Assembly (NCBI GenBank): GCA_947642745.1
Contig: CANRTU010000036.1
Coordinates: forward strand, 1-47,036
Reading direction: 5' to 3'
Source of the DNA: an uncultured Eubacterium sp.
Lineage (GTDB): Bacteria > Bacillota > Clostridia > Lachnospirales > Lachnospiraceae
DNA: 47,036 nucleotides
Shown: positions 8,271 through 16,638 of the stretch, one piece after another
Numbering within the stretch: the first letter of the stretch is position 1
Layout: each line of letters starts with the position of its first letter
Translations under genes and position numbers: made by a program
Notes under the pieces: generated by a model
What the model saw: the letters and a program-made list of their open reading frames with translations, nothing else
Database searches by the model: none
Told to the model about the DNA's origin: nothing

Positions 8271-9340
8271 AAAAAGTATATAGTGCGGTTAAAATATTTC
8301 ACCATAAAGAAGCCCTGGACGTGATAGAACGGAGCGGTATCAGCGTGCCGTTTTATATCCGGCTAAAACCCACCAATATGTGCAATCACCATTGTGCGTA
8401 TTGTACCTATGGCTCCGGCAATACAACGCAAAAAACAGAAAACAGAGATTGTATTGACCACAGGGCTGTGATGCCATGGGAAAAAATGATGGAAATCATA
8501 GACGACATGGGGCAGATGCACGTGAAGGCAGTGACTTTATCAGGAGGCGGGGAACCGCTGACCTATCCCCATATTGTGGAAGCGGTAGAAAAAATCAAAG
8601 ACTACGGGATGGATCTGTCGCTGATCAGCAACGGAGAGCTGCTGGATGAAAAGAGAGCGGAACTGTTTTATGACGCAAAATGGGTCCGGATCTCGTTTGA
8701 TTCGCCAGATGCTGGGGAATATGCCGCTCTTCGTGGAATATCAGTAAAATCATATGAAAAGGTAATACAAAACATTGCCGGGTTTGCGAAAAATAAAAAT
8801 AAAAACTGCGTGCTGGGAGTTAATTTTACAATCGGCAGATATAACAGCAAAAGGGTGTATGAGGCGGCTGGGCTGTTAAAAAGTCTGGGAGTGGATAATA
8901 TTAAATATTCTGCGGTTGTGGATAACAGACAGCATTATCATGATGAAATAAAAGACGGGGTAATTGCGCAGATTCACAAAGCAAAGCGGAATCTGGAATC
9001 GGACAGCTTTCAGATTATCAACCAGTATGAAAAAGACTGGATGGATAAAAATTTTTCCACACAGCCATTCCCGGTATGTTATACGTGCCGTTTTGTAACT
9101 GTGATAGGGGCGGATCAGAAAGTATATCTGTGCCATACAAAGGCATATGATTCAAATGCCGTTGTGGCGGATCTGAAAGAACAAAGTTTCCGGCAGGCGT
9201 GGTATTCGGACGAAGTCCGGGCAAGACTGTGTAACGTAAAGCCGGAAACCGAATGTAGAAATTTCTGCGCATACCAGGAAAGAAATGAGCTGATACAGTC
9301 ATATTTTGATGTTAATTATGATCACGTGAATTTTATATAG
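8267..9340 (+). CDS. Radical SAM enzyme with C-terminal cysteine cluster
   Basis: The protein (357 residues) has the CxxxCxxC radical SAM cluster as C39, C43 and C46 in MCNHHCAYC, then SGGGEP for SAM binding and SFDSP downstream. The C-terminal region carries CYTC, VYLCHTKAY, and a final CRNFC, suggesting an auxiliary SPASM or Twitch-type iron-sulfur site. Radical SAM proteins in glycan loci carry out epimerisation, deoxygenation, methylation or dehydrogenation, but the reaction cannot be chosen from these motifs. The start overlaps the preceding FkbM stop as ATGA, implying translational coupling. An excellent AGGAGG just after it serves the next methyltransferase. Confidence 0.85.
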   Translation: MKKVYSAVKIFHHKEALDVIERSGISVPFYIRLKPTNMCNHHCAYCTYGSGNTTQKTENRDCIDHRAVMPWEKMMEIIDDMGQMHVKAVTLSGGGEPLTYPHIVEAVEKIKDYGMDLSLISNGELLDEKRAELFYDAKWVRISFDSPDAGEYAALRGISVKSYEKVIQNIAGFAKNKNKNCVLGVNFTIGRYNSKRVYEAAGLLKSLGVDNIKYSAVVDNRQHYHDEIKDGVIAQIHKAKRNLESDSFQIINQYEKDWMDKNFSTQPFPVCYTCRFVTVIGADQKVYLCHTKAYDSNAVVADLKEQSFRQAWYSDEVRARLCNVKPETECRNFCAYQERNELIQSYFDVNYDHVNFI

Positions 9341-9352
9341 GAGGTTTTGTGG

Positions 9353-10021
9353 ATGACAGAGAAAGAACGATGGCAGGAAGTCATGGATGAATTAAAGACC
9401 ATGCCTTTGACACTGAGTCCAAAACTATCAGCTACAGCAAGACTGTCGCTTGCTGGTATGCTCTTTATTCTGGCCCGGTACAAATTCGGGATGAAAATGA
9501 TGCAGAACCGTCCGGGCATAAAGATCATAGATCTGGGCTGTAATGACGGTCTCGGGGATCTTATGATACGCCAGAATACGGATGCGCAGTATATCCTTGG
9601 CGTGGATTTTGATACAGATGCGATAAAGTGGGCGAAAGAGAATCTGGAAGATGGGATTCTGCGTTTTGAGGAAGCCGATTTTCTGGGGCGGATATATGAT
9701 AAGGACGGAGCGGACGCTGTCATTTCACTGGATGTGATTGAACATATTCCGAAGGAAAAAGAAACTGTCTTCCGGGATACCGTGTATAACAACTTAAACG
9801 AACACGGGTTTGCCATAATTGGAACGCCAAATATTACCATGTATCCGCATACGTCTGAATTTAATAAAAAGGCTCATATTAATAATTTTGACCAGAAACG
9901 CTTATATGAGCTTTTTGCGGAAAGGTTTGCGAATGTTTTTCTGTTTGGTATGAACGACGAGACAATCAATACAGGATTTTATCCGTTTAGCTGTTATATT
10001 ATGGCTTTATGCTGTAAATAG
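9353..10021 (+). CDS. Class I SAM-dependent methyltransferase
   Basis: This 222-residue methyltransferase shows motif I IIDLGCNDGLGD, the acidic post-I position GVDFDTDAIKWAKENL, and DAVISLDVIEHIP, the UbiG/Methyltransf_11-like pattern. The target may be a sugar hydroxyl or carboxyl group. No N-terminal Rossmann module is present. The start is ATG 9353, which has AGGAGG 8 nt upstream. A TTG at 9347 in the same frame is closer to the site and less likely. The stop codon lies at the edge of a 15-bp tandem duplication that repeats the TGTAAATAG ending. Confidence 0.87.
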   Translation: MTEKERWQEVMDELKTMPLTLSPKLSATARLSLAGMLFILARYKFGMKMMQNRPGIKIIDLGCNDGLGDLMIRQNTDAQYILGVDFDTDAIKWAKENLEDGILRFEEADFLGRIYDKDGADAVISLDVIEHIPKEKETVFRDTVYNNLNEHGFAIIGTPNITMYPHTSEFNKKAHINNFDQKRLYELFAERFANVFLFGMNDETINTGFYPFSCYIMALCCK

Positions 10022-10050
10022 TTGTGTTGTAAATAGTTGTGTTGTAAATA
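10011..10050 (+). repeat. 15-bp tandem repeat copying a stop-codon region
   Basis: The unit GTTGTGTTGTAAATA occurs exactly twice at 10021-10035 and 10036-10050. It is preceded by a partial copy, GCTGTAAATA, at 10011-10020 that contains the end of the methyltransferase gene. The duplication lengthens the intergenic gap to the next gene to 97 nt, the largest gap so far in the run. Confidence 0.85.
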
Positions 10051-10118
10051 GAACTGTCTGTTGTTTATTGATCACAAAAGATCATACAAAACTTATAGGA
10101 AAGGGCAGATAAAGAAAT

Positions 10119-11195
10119 ATGCTGTTAAAAAAAATACCTTGTAAAATGTCAGAACTGATCAATGAGCTGCAGAAAGCAGGAAGCTCTGTGATGATCTATG
10201 GCGCTTCCGACGCAGGAAGAAATTATGTGAACGTTTTGCGGTCCTATGATATTCCTGTTGCGTGCCTTGTGGATGACGACCCGCAAAAACAGGGTCAGCA
10301 GTATGAGGGGATCCGTATCGTTTCTTTAAATGATTATAAAGAAAACAGGACGGGAAAAGAGACGATATTAATTGCCTCATACAGTCCCGGCGTCATCATA
10401 CAGAAATTAAAAGCGGAAAATCCTGATTTATATAAAAGCGTAAAATGGTCGGATTTTTATTTATGGGAGAACGGGCTGGATTATTACGCCTATTACCAGA
10501 AACATATGGAAATGCTTCAGTCCGTGTACGGCCTGCTTTTTGATGAGAAGTCAAAAGTAGTATTTGAAAATCTCCTGAATTATAAAATTACAAGGGACCC
10601 TGCGCTTATAAAAGACATACAGGATGATGTGAGGAAACAGTATTTTACGTCAGAGATTATGCGTTTTACAGATAAAGAGATATTTATGGATCTGGGAGCT
10701 TATACAGGGGATACAATTATTCATTTTAGTGATTCGGTTCATGGAACGTACGAAAAAATAATAGCGGTTGAGCCGGATGAAGAAAATTATAAACAGTTAA
10801 GAAAGAATACAGATACATTTACGGATATTGAGTACTATCCGGATGGAATCGCGGAAAAAGACGGTGAAGCCAGATTTATGGCGCAGGCGTTATATACGTC
10901 CCACTTTGATGAAGAGGGAGAACAGTGTATCAGAACAAGGTCCGTGGACAGTATTCTGAAAGGGGCGCAGGTAACTTTTGTGAAAGCGGATATCGAAGGT
11001 CTGGAAACAGAGATGCTAAAAGGGGCACGGGCCACGATCGAAAAATATAAACCAAAGCTTGCGGTTGCTGTCTATCATAAAAAAGAAGACATCTTCCGTA
11101 TTCCCCTGTTGTTATACAATTACAGAAATGACTATAAATTTTTTATGCGGCATTATACAGAAATGCCAATTGATACCGTGCTGTATGCGGTCTGA
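10119..11195 (+). CDS. Second FkbM-family methyltransferase with N-terminal Rossmann module
   Basis: This is a paralogue of the protein at 7179 with the same two-part plan. The Rossmann module covers about 20-110 (IYGASDAG at 26-33, ACLVDDDPQKQGQQYEGI). The FkbM methyltransferase covers about 185-358, with IFMDLGAYTGDTIIHF, IIAVEPDEENYKQL, FVKADIEGLETEMLKG and AVAVYHKKEDIFRIP. The two copies differ enough to suggest different target hydroxyls or acceptor sugars. ATG 10119 has AGGAAAGGG upstream at a long 13-nt spacing. An internal Met at residue 10 lacks a site. A DUF268 gene follows after 19 nt. Confidence 0.88.
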   Translation: MLLKKIPCKMSELINELQKAGSSVMIYGASDAGRNYVNVLRSYDIPVACLVDDDPQKQGQQYEGIRIVSLNDYKENRTGKETILIASYSPGVIIQKLKAENPDLYKSVKWSDFYLWENGLDYYAYYQKHMEMLQSVYGLLFDEKSKVVFENLLNYKITRDPALIKDIQDDVRKQYFTSEIMRFTDKEIFMDLGAYTGDTIIHFSDSVHGTYEKIIAVEPDEENYKQLRKNTDTFTDIEYYPDGIAEKDGEARFMAQALYTSHFDEEGEQCIRTRSVDSILKGAQVTFVKADIEGLETEMLKGARATIEKYKPKLAVAVYHKKEDIFRIPLLLYNYRNDYKFFMRHYTEMPIDTVLYAV

Positions 11196-11214
11196 CAGAA
11201 AGGAATCCGGATAA

Positions 11215-12270
11215 ATGAAACTTCTGATTTGGGGAACAGGCAGTATTTGTGAGAAAGTGACAGATAAAATAAAAGCGGAGTATATCGCAGGTTATGTGGC
11301 GTCAGATAAAGAAAATGCCACATATAAAGGCAGACCGGTCTATCCGGCGCACGCCCTGCCAGAAACATATGATCTGCTGTTTATTGCGGATACCTGTGGC
11401 AAAGATATTCTGACTGAGCTGAAGGAGAATCATATTTCTCTGGATAAGGTATGTTTTTTTGATCTTCCAGTGCGGCCTGTTGTGGATAAGACAGATAATT
11501 TTAATAAATGCGCAGCCTTTTTGCCAGATGAAATTCTGGTATCCATACCGGGATACGAAGACAGTGAGACTCACAATTTTGTAAAGCGGGATCTGGATTT
11601 GTATAACCGCTTAAATCAAAGAGACGTCATGCGTTATGACGAAGCTTATAAGAAATTTATTTACATGGATAAATACGATCAGGCCGGAGAGGTACGCAAT
11701 TATTTCTGGCAGGATCTGTGGGCCGCACAGCTGATTTATAAAAATAAACCGTTGATTCATTATGATATTGGTTCAAGAATTGATGGATTTATTGCCCATC
11801 TTTTGTCTTTTCGTGAAAATATCGTACTGATTGACGTCAGGCCGCTGGATGAAGAAATTCCCGGCGTGGATTTTATCTGTGCGGACGCAACCAGTCTGGA
11901 CGGAATTGAGGATCATAGTATTGAAAGTCTCAGCGCTTTGTGCTCGCTGGAGCACTTTGGATTAGGAAGATATGGAGATAAAATTGATCCTGAAGCCTGC
12001 TTTAAAGCTTTTGACGCTATTTCACGCAAAATGGCTCCGGGGGGAATGGTATATCTGTCCGTTCCGGTGGGCAGGGAACATGTGGAGTTTAATGCGCACA
12101 GAATTTTTTATGCGGATACGATTGTAAAAGCTTTTAGCGATATGGATTTAATCAGATTTGATGCGGCGGATACAAATAAACTGGTATATGGGCCGGATCT
12201 TCATGCGTATGATAACCGCAATGAATCCGGATGCAGGACATTCGGACTGTTTCAGTTCAAAAAACATTAA
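11215..12270 (+). CDS. DUF268-like methyltransferase-fold protein with N-terminal Rossmann module
   Basis: Residues 1-90 form a compact Rossmann module (LLIWGTGSICEKV, YVASDKENATYKGRPV). The rest matches the DUF268 pattern: YDIGSRIDGFIAHLLSF, VLIDVRPLD, FICADATSLDGIEDHSIES, SLCSLEHFGLGRYGD-like text, and GGMVYLSVPVGREHVEFNAHRIF. The fold resembles SAM methyltransferases, with a glycine-rich loop and an acidic strand end, but no biochemical role is established that I can name. It sits directly after FkbM and just before the transketolase halves. AAAGGAATCC lies just before ATG 11215. Confidence 0.75.
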   Translation: MKLLIWGTGSICEKVTDKIKAEYIAGYVASDKENATYKGRPVYPAHALPETYDLLFIADTCGKDILTELKENHISLDKVCFFDLPVRPVVDKTDNFNKCAAFLPDEILVSIPGYEDSETHNFVKRDLDLYNRLNQRDVMRYDEAYKKFIYMDKYDQAGEVRNYFWQDLWAAQLIYKNKPLIHYDIGSRIDGFIAHLLSFRENIVLIDVRPLDEEIPGVDFICADATSLDGIEDHSIESLSALCSLEHFGLGRYGDKIDPEACFKAFDAISRKMAPGGMVYLSVPVGREHVEFNAHRIFYADTIVKAFSDMDLIRFDAADTNKLVYGPDLHAYDNRNESGCRTFGLFQFKKH

Positions 12271-12288
12271 GTGAAGGGATCTGGATCA

Positions 12289-13146
12289 ATGAATATGGAG
12301 CTTCAGGATATGAAATTTCAGGATATGGAACTTCAGGATATGGCGCATAAAATCAGAACAGATATATTGCGGATGTTTTATATTTCCAAAACAGGGCATC
12401 TGGCTCCGGCACTGTCCTGTGTGGATATTTTCACAGCTTTATATTTTGAACCTGTAATTAACTGGGAGAAAAGATTTACAGAGGACAGGGACAGAGTCAT
12501 TCTGAGCAAAGGGCACGCATGTGCGGCATTATATGCGGTACTGGCGTATGCGGGATATTTTCAAAGAGAAGAACTGTTTACGTTTTATCAGAATCATACC
12601 AGACTTGGAGGGCATCCGCATATTGCGCTTCCGGGTATTGAAACCGCAACCGGTTCGCTGGGCCATGGAATCTGCTTTGGGACCGGCACGGCTCTGGCGG
12701 CTAAGACTGACGGCAGACCGTACCGGACATATGTGATTCTGGGAGATGGGGAATCACAGGAAGGCTCAGTATGGGAGGCAGCCATGTTTGCCGGAAATCA
12801 CGGGCTTGGAAATCTGACAGTTATTATGGATCATAACGGGCTGCAGGCAAGCGACCGTGTGGACAATATTGCATCGGTCAGCCTGTATGAAGAAAAGTGG
12901 AGAGCCTTTAACTGGCATGTACTGCATGTAAACGGACATGATTTTACGCAGCTTTCCCGGGCGTTTTCTGAAGCGAAGGAATATAAAAGCGGTCCTTCGA
13001 TTATCATTGCGGATACGGTCAAAGGAAAAGGAATCAGTATTGCGGAAGACAGTGCGCAGTGGCATAGCAGGACGCCGCAGGATCATGAATGGGAAACTGT
13101 ATGTAAGGATCTGAATATTTCATTTGAGGAGATGAGAGCGGTATGA
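12289..13146 (+). CDS. Transketolase N-terminal (thiamine diphosphate) subunit
   Basis: This is one half of a split transketolase. The ThDP-binding motif is GDGESQEG through NLTVIMDHNG (GDG...N). Family segments include SKGHACAALYAVLA, GGHPH, TGSLGHGICFGTG and KGKGISIAED. At 285 residues it matches other stand-alone N-subunits. It transfers two-carbon units, and with ribose-5- and xylulose-5-phosphate it could make sedoheptulose-7-phosphate, the GmhA substrate. ATG 12289 has AAGGGAT 8 nt upstream. GTG 12271, directly after the previous stop, is less likely. The first 15 residues are a repeat: ELQDM, KFQDM, ELQDM, encoded by 15-bp tandem units. It overlaps the C-subunit by 4 nt. Confidence 0.92.
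   Translation: MNMELQDMKFQDMELQDMAHKIRTDILRMFYISKTGHLAPALSCVDIFTALYFEPVINWEKRFTEDRDRVILSKGHACAALYAVLAYAGYFQREELFTFYQNHTRLGGHPHIALPGIETATGSLGHGICFGTGTALAAKTDGRPYRTYVILGDGESQEGSVWEAAMFAGNHGLGNLTVIMDHNGLQASDRVDNIASVSLYEEKWRAFNWHVLHVNGHDFTQLSRAFSEAKEYKSGPSIIIADTVKGKGISIAEDSAQWHSRTPQDHEWETVCKDLNISFEEMRAV
12298..12342 (+). repeat. Three 15-bp tandem repeats in the transketolase 5' end
   Basis: Three in-frame units, GAGCTTCAGGATATG, AAATTTCAGGATATG and GAACTTCAGGATATG, encode (E/K)(L/F)QDM three times. The repeats lie in front of the conserved domain. Each unit ends with ATG, so each supplies another potential in-frame start. Confidence 0.85.
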
Positions 13147-14060
13147 GAAATGCGTGTACCCGGGTCGTTTATGATCTGGTAAAACAGGATAAGAGAGTGA
13201 TGGCGCTTACTGCTGATAACAGAAATGAAATATATGACAGTATACGCAGGGAGTTTCCGGGACAGTACATAGACTATGGGATAGCGGAATGCAATATGGT
13301 GGCATCTGCGGCAGGACTGGCTTCCTGTGGTAAAATACCGTTTTTGTATACAATTACAAACTTCATGTCGATGAGAGCGTTTGAATTTATCAGAAACGAC
13401 GTATGCACAGGCAGACAGAATGTGAAATTTTTAGGGCGTTCATCCGGGCTGGTCAGCAGCAGTATGGGGCCCACACACCAGGGGACAGAAGAACTGGCCC
13501 TGTTAAGGACACTGCCCCATATGCTTGTCATTACGCCAGCTTCACCAGCAGAAGCCGGGGAGGCGGCAAAGTTCGCTTATCAGCATGAGGGGCCTGTTTA
13601 CATCCGGCTTGAGGGCTTTGGTGAACACGAATTGTATGATTCTTCTTATCAGTTTGAACCTGGGAAAGGACGGGTCATACGGGAGGGAAACGATGCGGTT
13701 ATTATTTCAATGGGTCCGGTTATCCAGGAAGCCATACAGGCTGCTTTTGCGCTGGAGAAGGAAGGAATTACCGTAAAAATACTGAACATGCCAATGGTAA
13801 AGCCGCTGGATCACGGGCTGATCTGTGAATCGGTGCGGGAAGCGGGGGTACTGATTACGCTGGAAGAACACAGTATTTACGGGGGACTTGGAAGTGCGGT
13901 GGCAGAATGTATCGCAGAAGCTGGTATTTCAATCCGGTTTATCCGCATGGGACTGGACTGCATTGCGTACGGGTGCGGCAGCAGGGCGGATATCAGGCAA
14001 AGCAACCGGCTTTCTGCTCCATATATTATACAGAATATTAAAAACAGTTTAAGATCATGA
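13143..14060 (+). CDS. Transketolase C-terminal (pyrimidine-binding) subunit
   Basis: The partner of the preceding gene is joined to it by an ATGA overlap. It has the pyrimidine-domain glutamate in YGIAECNMVASAAGLA, then ITNFMSMRAFEFIRND, SSSMGPTHQGTEELALLRTLP, and the transketolase C-domain with LNMPMVKPLD and LEEHSIYGGLGSAVAE. At 305 residues it is the normal size for a split C-subunit. Split transketolases in sugar clusters serve dedicated ketose synthesis or unusual sugar chemistry. Here the nearby heptose genes favour sedoheptulose-7-phosphate supply, which is inference. Confidence 0.92.
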   Translation: MRNACTRVVYDLVKQDKRVMALTADNRNEIYDSIRREFPGQYIDYGIAECNMVASAAGLASCGKIPFLYTITNFMSMRAFEFIRNDVCTGRQNVKFLGRSSGLVSSSMGPTHQGTEELALLRTLPHMLVITPASPAEAGEAAKFAYQHEGPVYIRLEGFGEHELYDSSYQFEPGKGRVIREGNDAVIISMGPVIQEAIQAAFALEKEGITVKILNMPMVKPLDHGLICESVREAGVLITLEEHSIYGGLGSAVAECIAEAGISIRFIRMGLDCIAYGCGSRADIRQSNRLSAPYIIQNIKNSLRS

Positions 14061-14076
14061 CAGGATGTGATAAATC

Positions 14077-15060
14077 ATGGCAAAGATTCTGGTAACAGGC
14101 GCCGGAGGCAATGTGGGGCGGTATATGGCGGAGAGTCTGTTCCATGCGGGACATGAGGTGGTGGGTATTTATCGCAGCCGCAGGCCCCCGGATGCCCTCT
14201 ATGAATGCATACAGGCGGATCTGTCAAAGAGTATACCGCAGGTGCGGGACGTTGCCGTTATACTTCATATTGCGGCGGGACTTTCCGGGAGTACGCAAAA
14301 ACTGGTAAATGATAATATTATGGCGACCAGGAAATTAATCAGCTTTGCGCAAAATACAGGCGTTTCCAGATTTGTATATATGTCAACCGTCTCTGTTTAC
14401 GGGAATGTGGCGGGAGAACTATGTGAAACCAGCAGCCGGACAGATCCGGACTGTTATGGGGTGACGAAATATATTTCGGAATGTCTGGTAAGGGAGTCGC
14501 TGGTTCCGGAGAAGATGGTTCTTCAGCTTCCAAGGATGTTAGGTCCGTTTGTGGATCTGTCAGATACGAAAGGGTCCGGTTTTTTAACGATGGCAAAAAA
14601 AATATTGCATGGAGAAACCGTAAACTGCCACATCTCACAGGCGGAATACAATAATTATCTGCATGTATCAGAGCTGGCAGAATTTATGGAACAGCTGCTT
14701 GGGCGGGATGAGTGGCCGGATTTACAGACAGTGGTTTTAGGAGCCGGAGAACGGATGACGATGCTGGAAATCCTGCGGGTTATGAGGGAAGCGGTTGATA
14801 GCGGATCGGAAATTTTATGGGAAGATAAAGGCATCAGACCAAAATGCGCCCTGATTCATACCGGCCGGGCAAAGGAACTGGGATTTTGCCCGGATAGCGC
14901 AAAAAATATGCTGCAGCGTTTTATGAGGGAACTTCGTGGGGCACAGCAGAGAACTGACGGCCGGGACAGTACTGTGACAGAGAGGAACGTGCTGTCCCGC
15001 AACAGCCTGCCGCAGCCGGATACTTTTTCAGAACAGGAGCGGAATGAATATGGACTATGA
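14077..15060 (+). CDS. NAD-dependent epimerase/dehydratase (SDR)
   Basis: The protein (327 residues) begins with the dinucleotide motif LVTGAGGNVGRYM and has MSTVSVYG (catalytic Ser), YGVTKYISE (YxxxK) and a GalE-like C-terminal half with YLHVSELAEFMEQLLG. This is an extended SDR on a nucleotide sugar, of unknown specificity. The last 35 residues (after about 290) are a poorly conserved, Ser/Arg/Gln-rich tail unlike the core. AGGATGTGA precedes ATG 14077. The reading frame overlaps the following glycosyltransferase by 17 nt. Confidence 0.82.
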   Translation: MAKILVTGAGGNVGRYMAESLFHAGHEVVGIYRSRRPPDALYECIQADLSKSIPQVRDVAVILHIAAGLSGSTQKLVNDNIMATRKLISFAQNTGVSRFVYMSTVSVYGNVAGELCETSSRTDPDCYGVTKYISECLVRESLVPEKMVLQLPRMLGPFVDLSDTKGSGFLTMAKKILHGETVNCHISQAEYNNYLHVSELAEFMEQLLGRDEWPDLQTVVLGAGERMTMLEILRVMREAVDSGSEILWEDKGIRPKCALIHTGRAKELGFCPDSAKNMLQRFMRELRGAQQRTDGRDSTVTERNVLSRNSLPQPDTFSEQERNEYGL

Positions 15061-16636
15061 GATACAATTGCTTCGTATCAGGGTAGACAGTTTAGAGGAT
15101 TACCGTGAAAAGACAAAAAGGATCAGGAAAGAAACTAAGAAAACTGACAGGTTCCAGTTATGTATAAAGAGTAGTCTGCTGGATGAGCGGTTTTCAGATG
15201 AAATGCTGGCGGAAGGCGCAGCAGGAGCCAGGTATCTGTTAAGGATAGAAGCGGATGCGCCAGTCTCCGCTGCGGTTTTATATAAAATCAGACATCTGCT
15301 GCATCAGGTTGTCGTGATCGCCGGATATGAGCAATGGGTCAGACAACTGGAGCATGATTGTGGACAGACGGGGATTTCGTTTAGAAATTTTTTGCAGGAA
15401 AAAAATAATGTCTGCAGTCAGATGTGCAGATACAAAGAAAAAACAGACGCATATTTAACAGAAAAGAAACTTACGCAGGCCATCAGGGAGTATGCGTCTT
15501 TCGAACGTCAGGATTCTCCGGGGCTGGATGATACAGCGGAAATTATTTTAATTCCCGCAGGGGCAGGTCTGGCCTGTCAGATATTTTCTTATTTGTTTGC
15601 CGTGTATGCGGACCAGAATACAAACCGGAAGGTGATTCTGGATGACTCAGGCAATTATATCCGTAACAGCAGGTCAGGAAAAGATAAATTTATAGACGAA
15701 CTGATGTGGAATTATCATATTGATAAAAACGAGGCGGAAAAATGCGCAGAAAAGGCGTATCAGGTCATTTCCCATTTTCAGTTTGAGGGCCTGGAACTGG
15801 CTGAGATCTTCAGTCTGAAACTGCCGTTACTCAGCAGCTATTTTACAAAAGAAGAATGGGGCCGTCTGATTGAGACATGCTGTGGCCGGAAATTTTCGCA
15901 AATACCGGAAATACTGGAAATAATGGGTTATTCTGTATGTCTGGTACGGGATAATACGGGTGTGGAATTTCAAAATAATCTTATAAGCATGGTATACGAA
16001 ACCGGGTTCAGGGACGTGTATAAAGACGGGTCGGATGATGAGCGCAGGCTTAAGGACATACTGGGCGGGAATCTGCATAACTTGTATTTCAGCGTGCTGG
16101 CTACCGCCGGAGATATTTGCGACAGTCTGTTTTGCAGGCGTAAATGGGTCCGGTCGGTCCTGAAATTTCCGGAGCTGACAGATCAGGTAAATAAACGGAT
16201 TTATATGCAGATGAGCAGGGTGAATGCTGTAATCATACATATCAGGCGGGGCGAGAAAATATATTCTGGCTGGACACTGGATTGCGGGTATTACAGGGCC
16301 GCAATTGATGCGGCTGAGTCATTGAAGATTGATGAAACTACAGACAGGCAGAAAATATATTTTCTGTTTTCTGATTCGGTTCAGTGGTGCAGGGAACACG
16401 AAGTGGAACTGGGACTGGACAGAATCAGGGACCGGTTAGTCTATGCAGAGGCGAATACAGGAAAAGACAGTTACAAAGACATGCAGCTGATGTCCCGGGG
16501 AACGGTTATGATTCCGTCGCCGGCCAGCAGTTTTGGCATATGCGCCCTGCTTTTTGGATCGGTCAGGAAATGTGTGGATACAAAGATATTTCTGCAATCA
16601 GGAAAGATATCTGTGACAGATATCCTGGAGGAGTAA
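15044..16636 (+). CDS. GT11-like (fucosyltransferase-type) glycosyltransferase
   Basis: The C-terminal half carries the motifs of the alpha-1,2-fucosyltransferase (GT11) group: VIIHIRRGEK, matching the HxRRGD donor-binding motif, GYYRAAIDAA, IYFLFSDSVQWCREH, and DMQLMSRGTVMIPSPASSFG in place of the usual NSSFSWW-like ending. The N-terminal half (about 1-170) is unfamiliar. The middle has LIPAGAGLACQIFSYLFAVY, close to the Gly-Asn-Gln-type start of GT11 proteins but with the usual Asn and Gln shifted. The family is recognisable but divergent, so the donor need not be GDP-fucose. AGGAGCGGA overlaps the start region. The total length of 530 is longer than typical GT11. Confidence 0.65.
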   Translation: MNMDYEIQLLRIRVDSLEDYREKTKRIRKETKKTDRFQLCIKSSLLDERFSDEMLAEGAAGARYLLRIEADAPVSAAVLYKIRHLLHQVVVIAGYEQWVRQLEHDCGQTGISFRNFLQEKNNVCSQMCRYKEKTDAYLTEKKLTQAIREYASFERQDSPGLDDTAEIILIPAGAGLACQIFSYLFAVYADQNTNRKVILDDSGNYIRNSRSGKDKFIDELMWNYHIDKNEAEKCAEKAYQVISHFQFEGLELAEIFSLKLPLLSSYFTKEEWGRLIETCCGRKFSQIPEILEIMGYSVCLVRDNTGVEFQNNLISMVYETGFRDVYKDGSDDERRLKDILGGNLHNLYFSVLATAGDICDSLFCRRKWVRSVLKFPELTDQVNKRIYMQMSRVNAVIIHIRRGEKIYSGWTLDCGYYRAAIDAAESLKIDETTDRQKIYFLFSDSVQWCREHEVELGLDRIRDRLVYAEANTGKDSYKDMQLMSRGTVMIPSPASSFGICALLFGSVRKCVDTKIFLQSGKISVTDILEE

Positions 16637-16638
16637 AT

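Noticed and set aside
16384..16638. Longer N-terminus for the TIGR04372-like protein
   Set aside because: The extension lies wholly inside the GT11-like gene in another frame and has no ribosome site, while GGAGGAG precedes GTG 16639.
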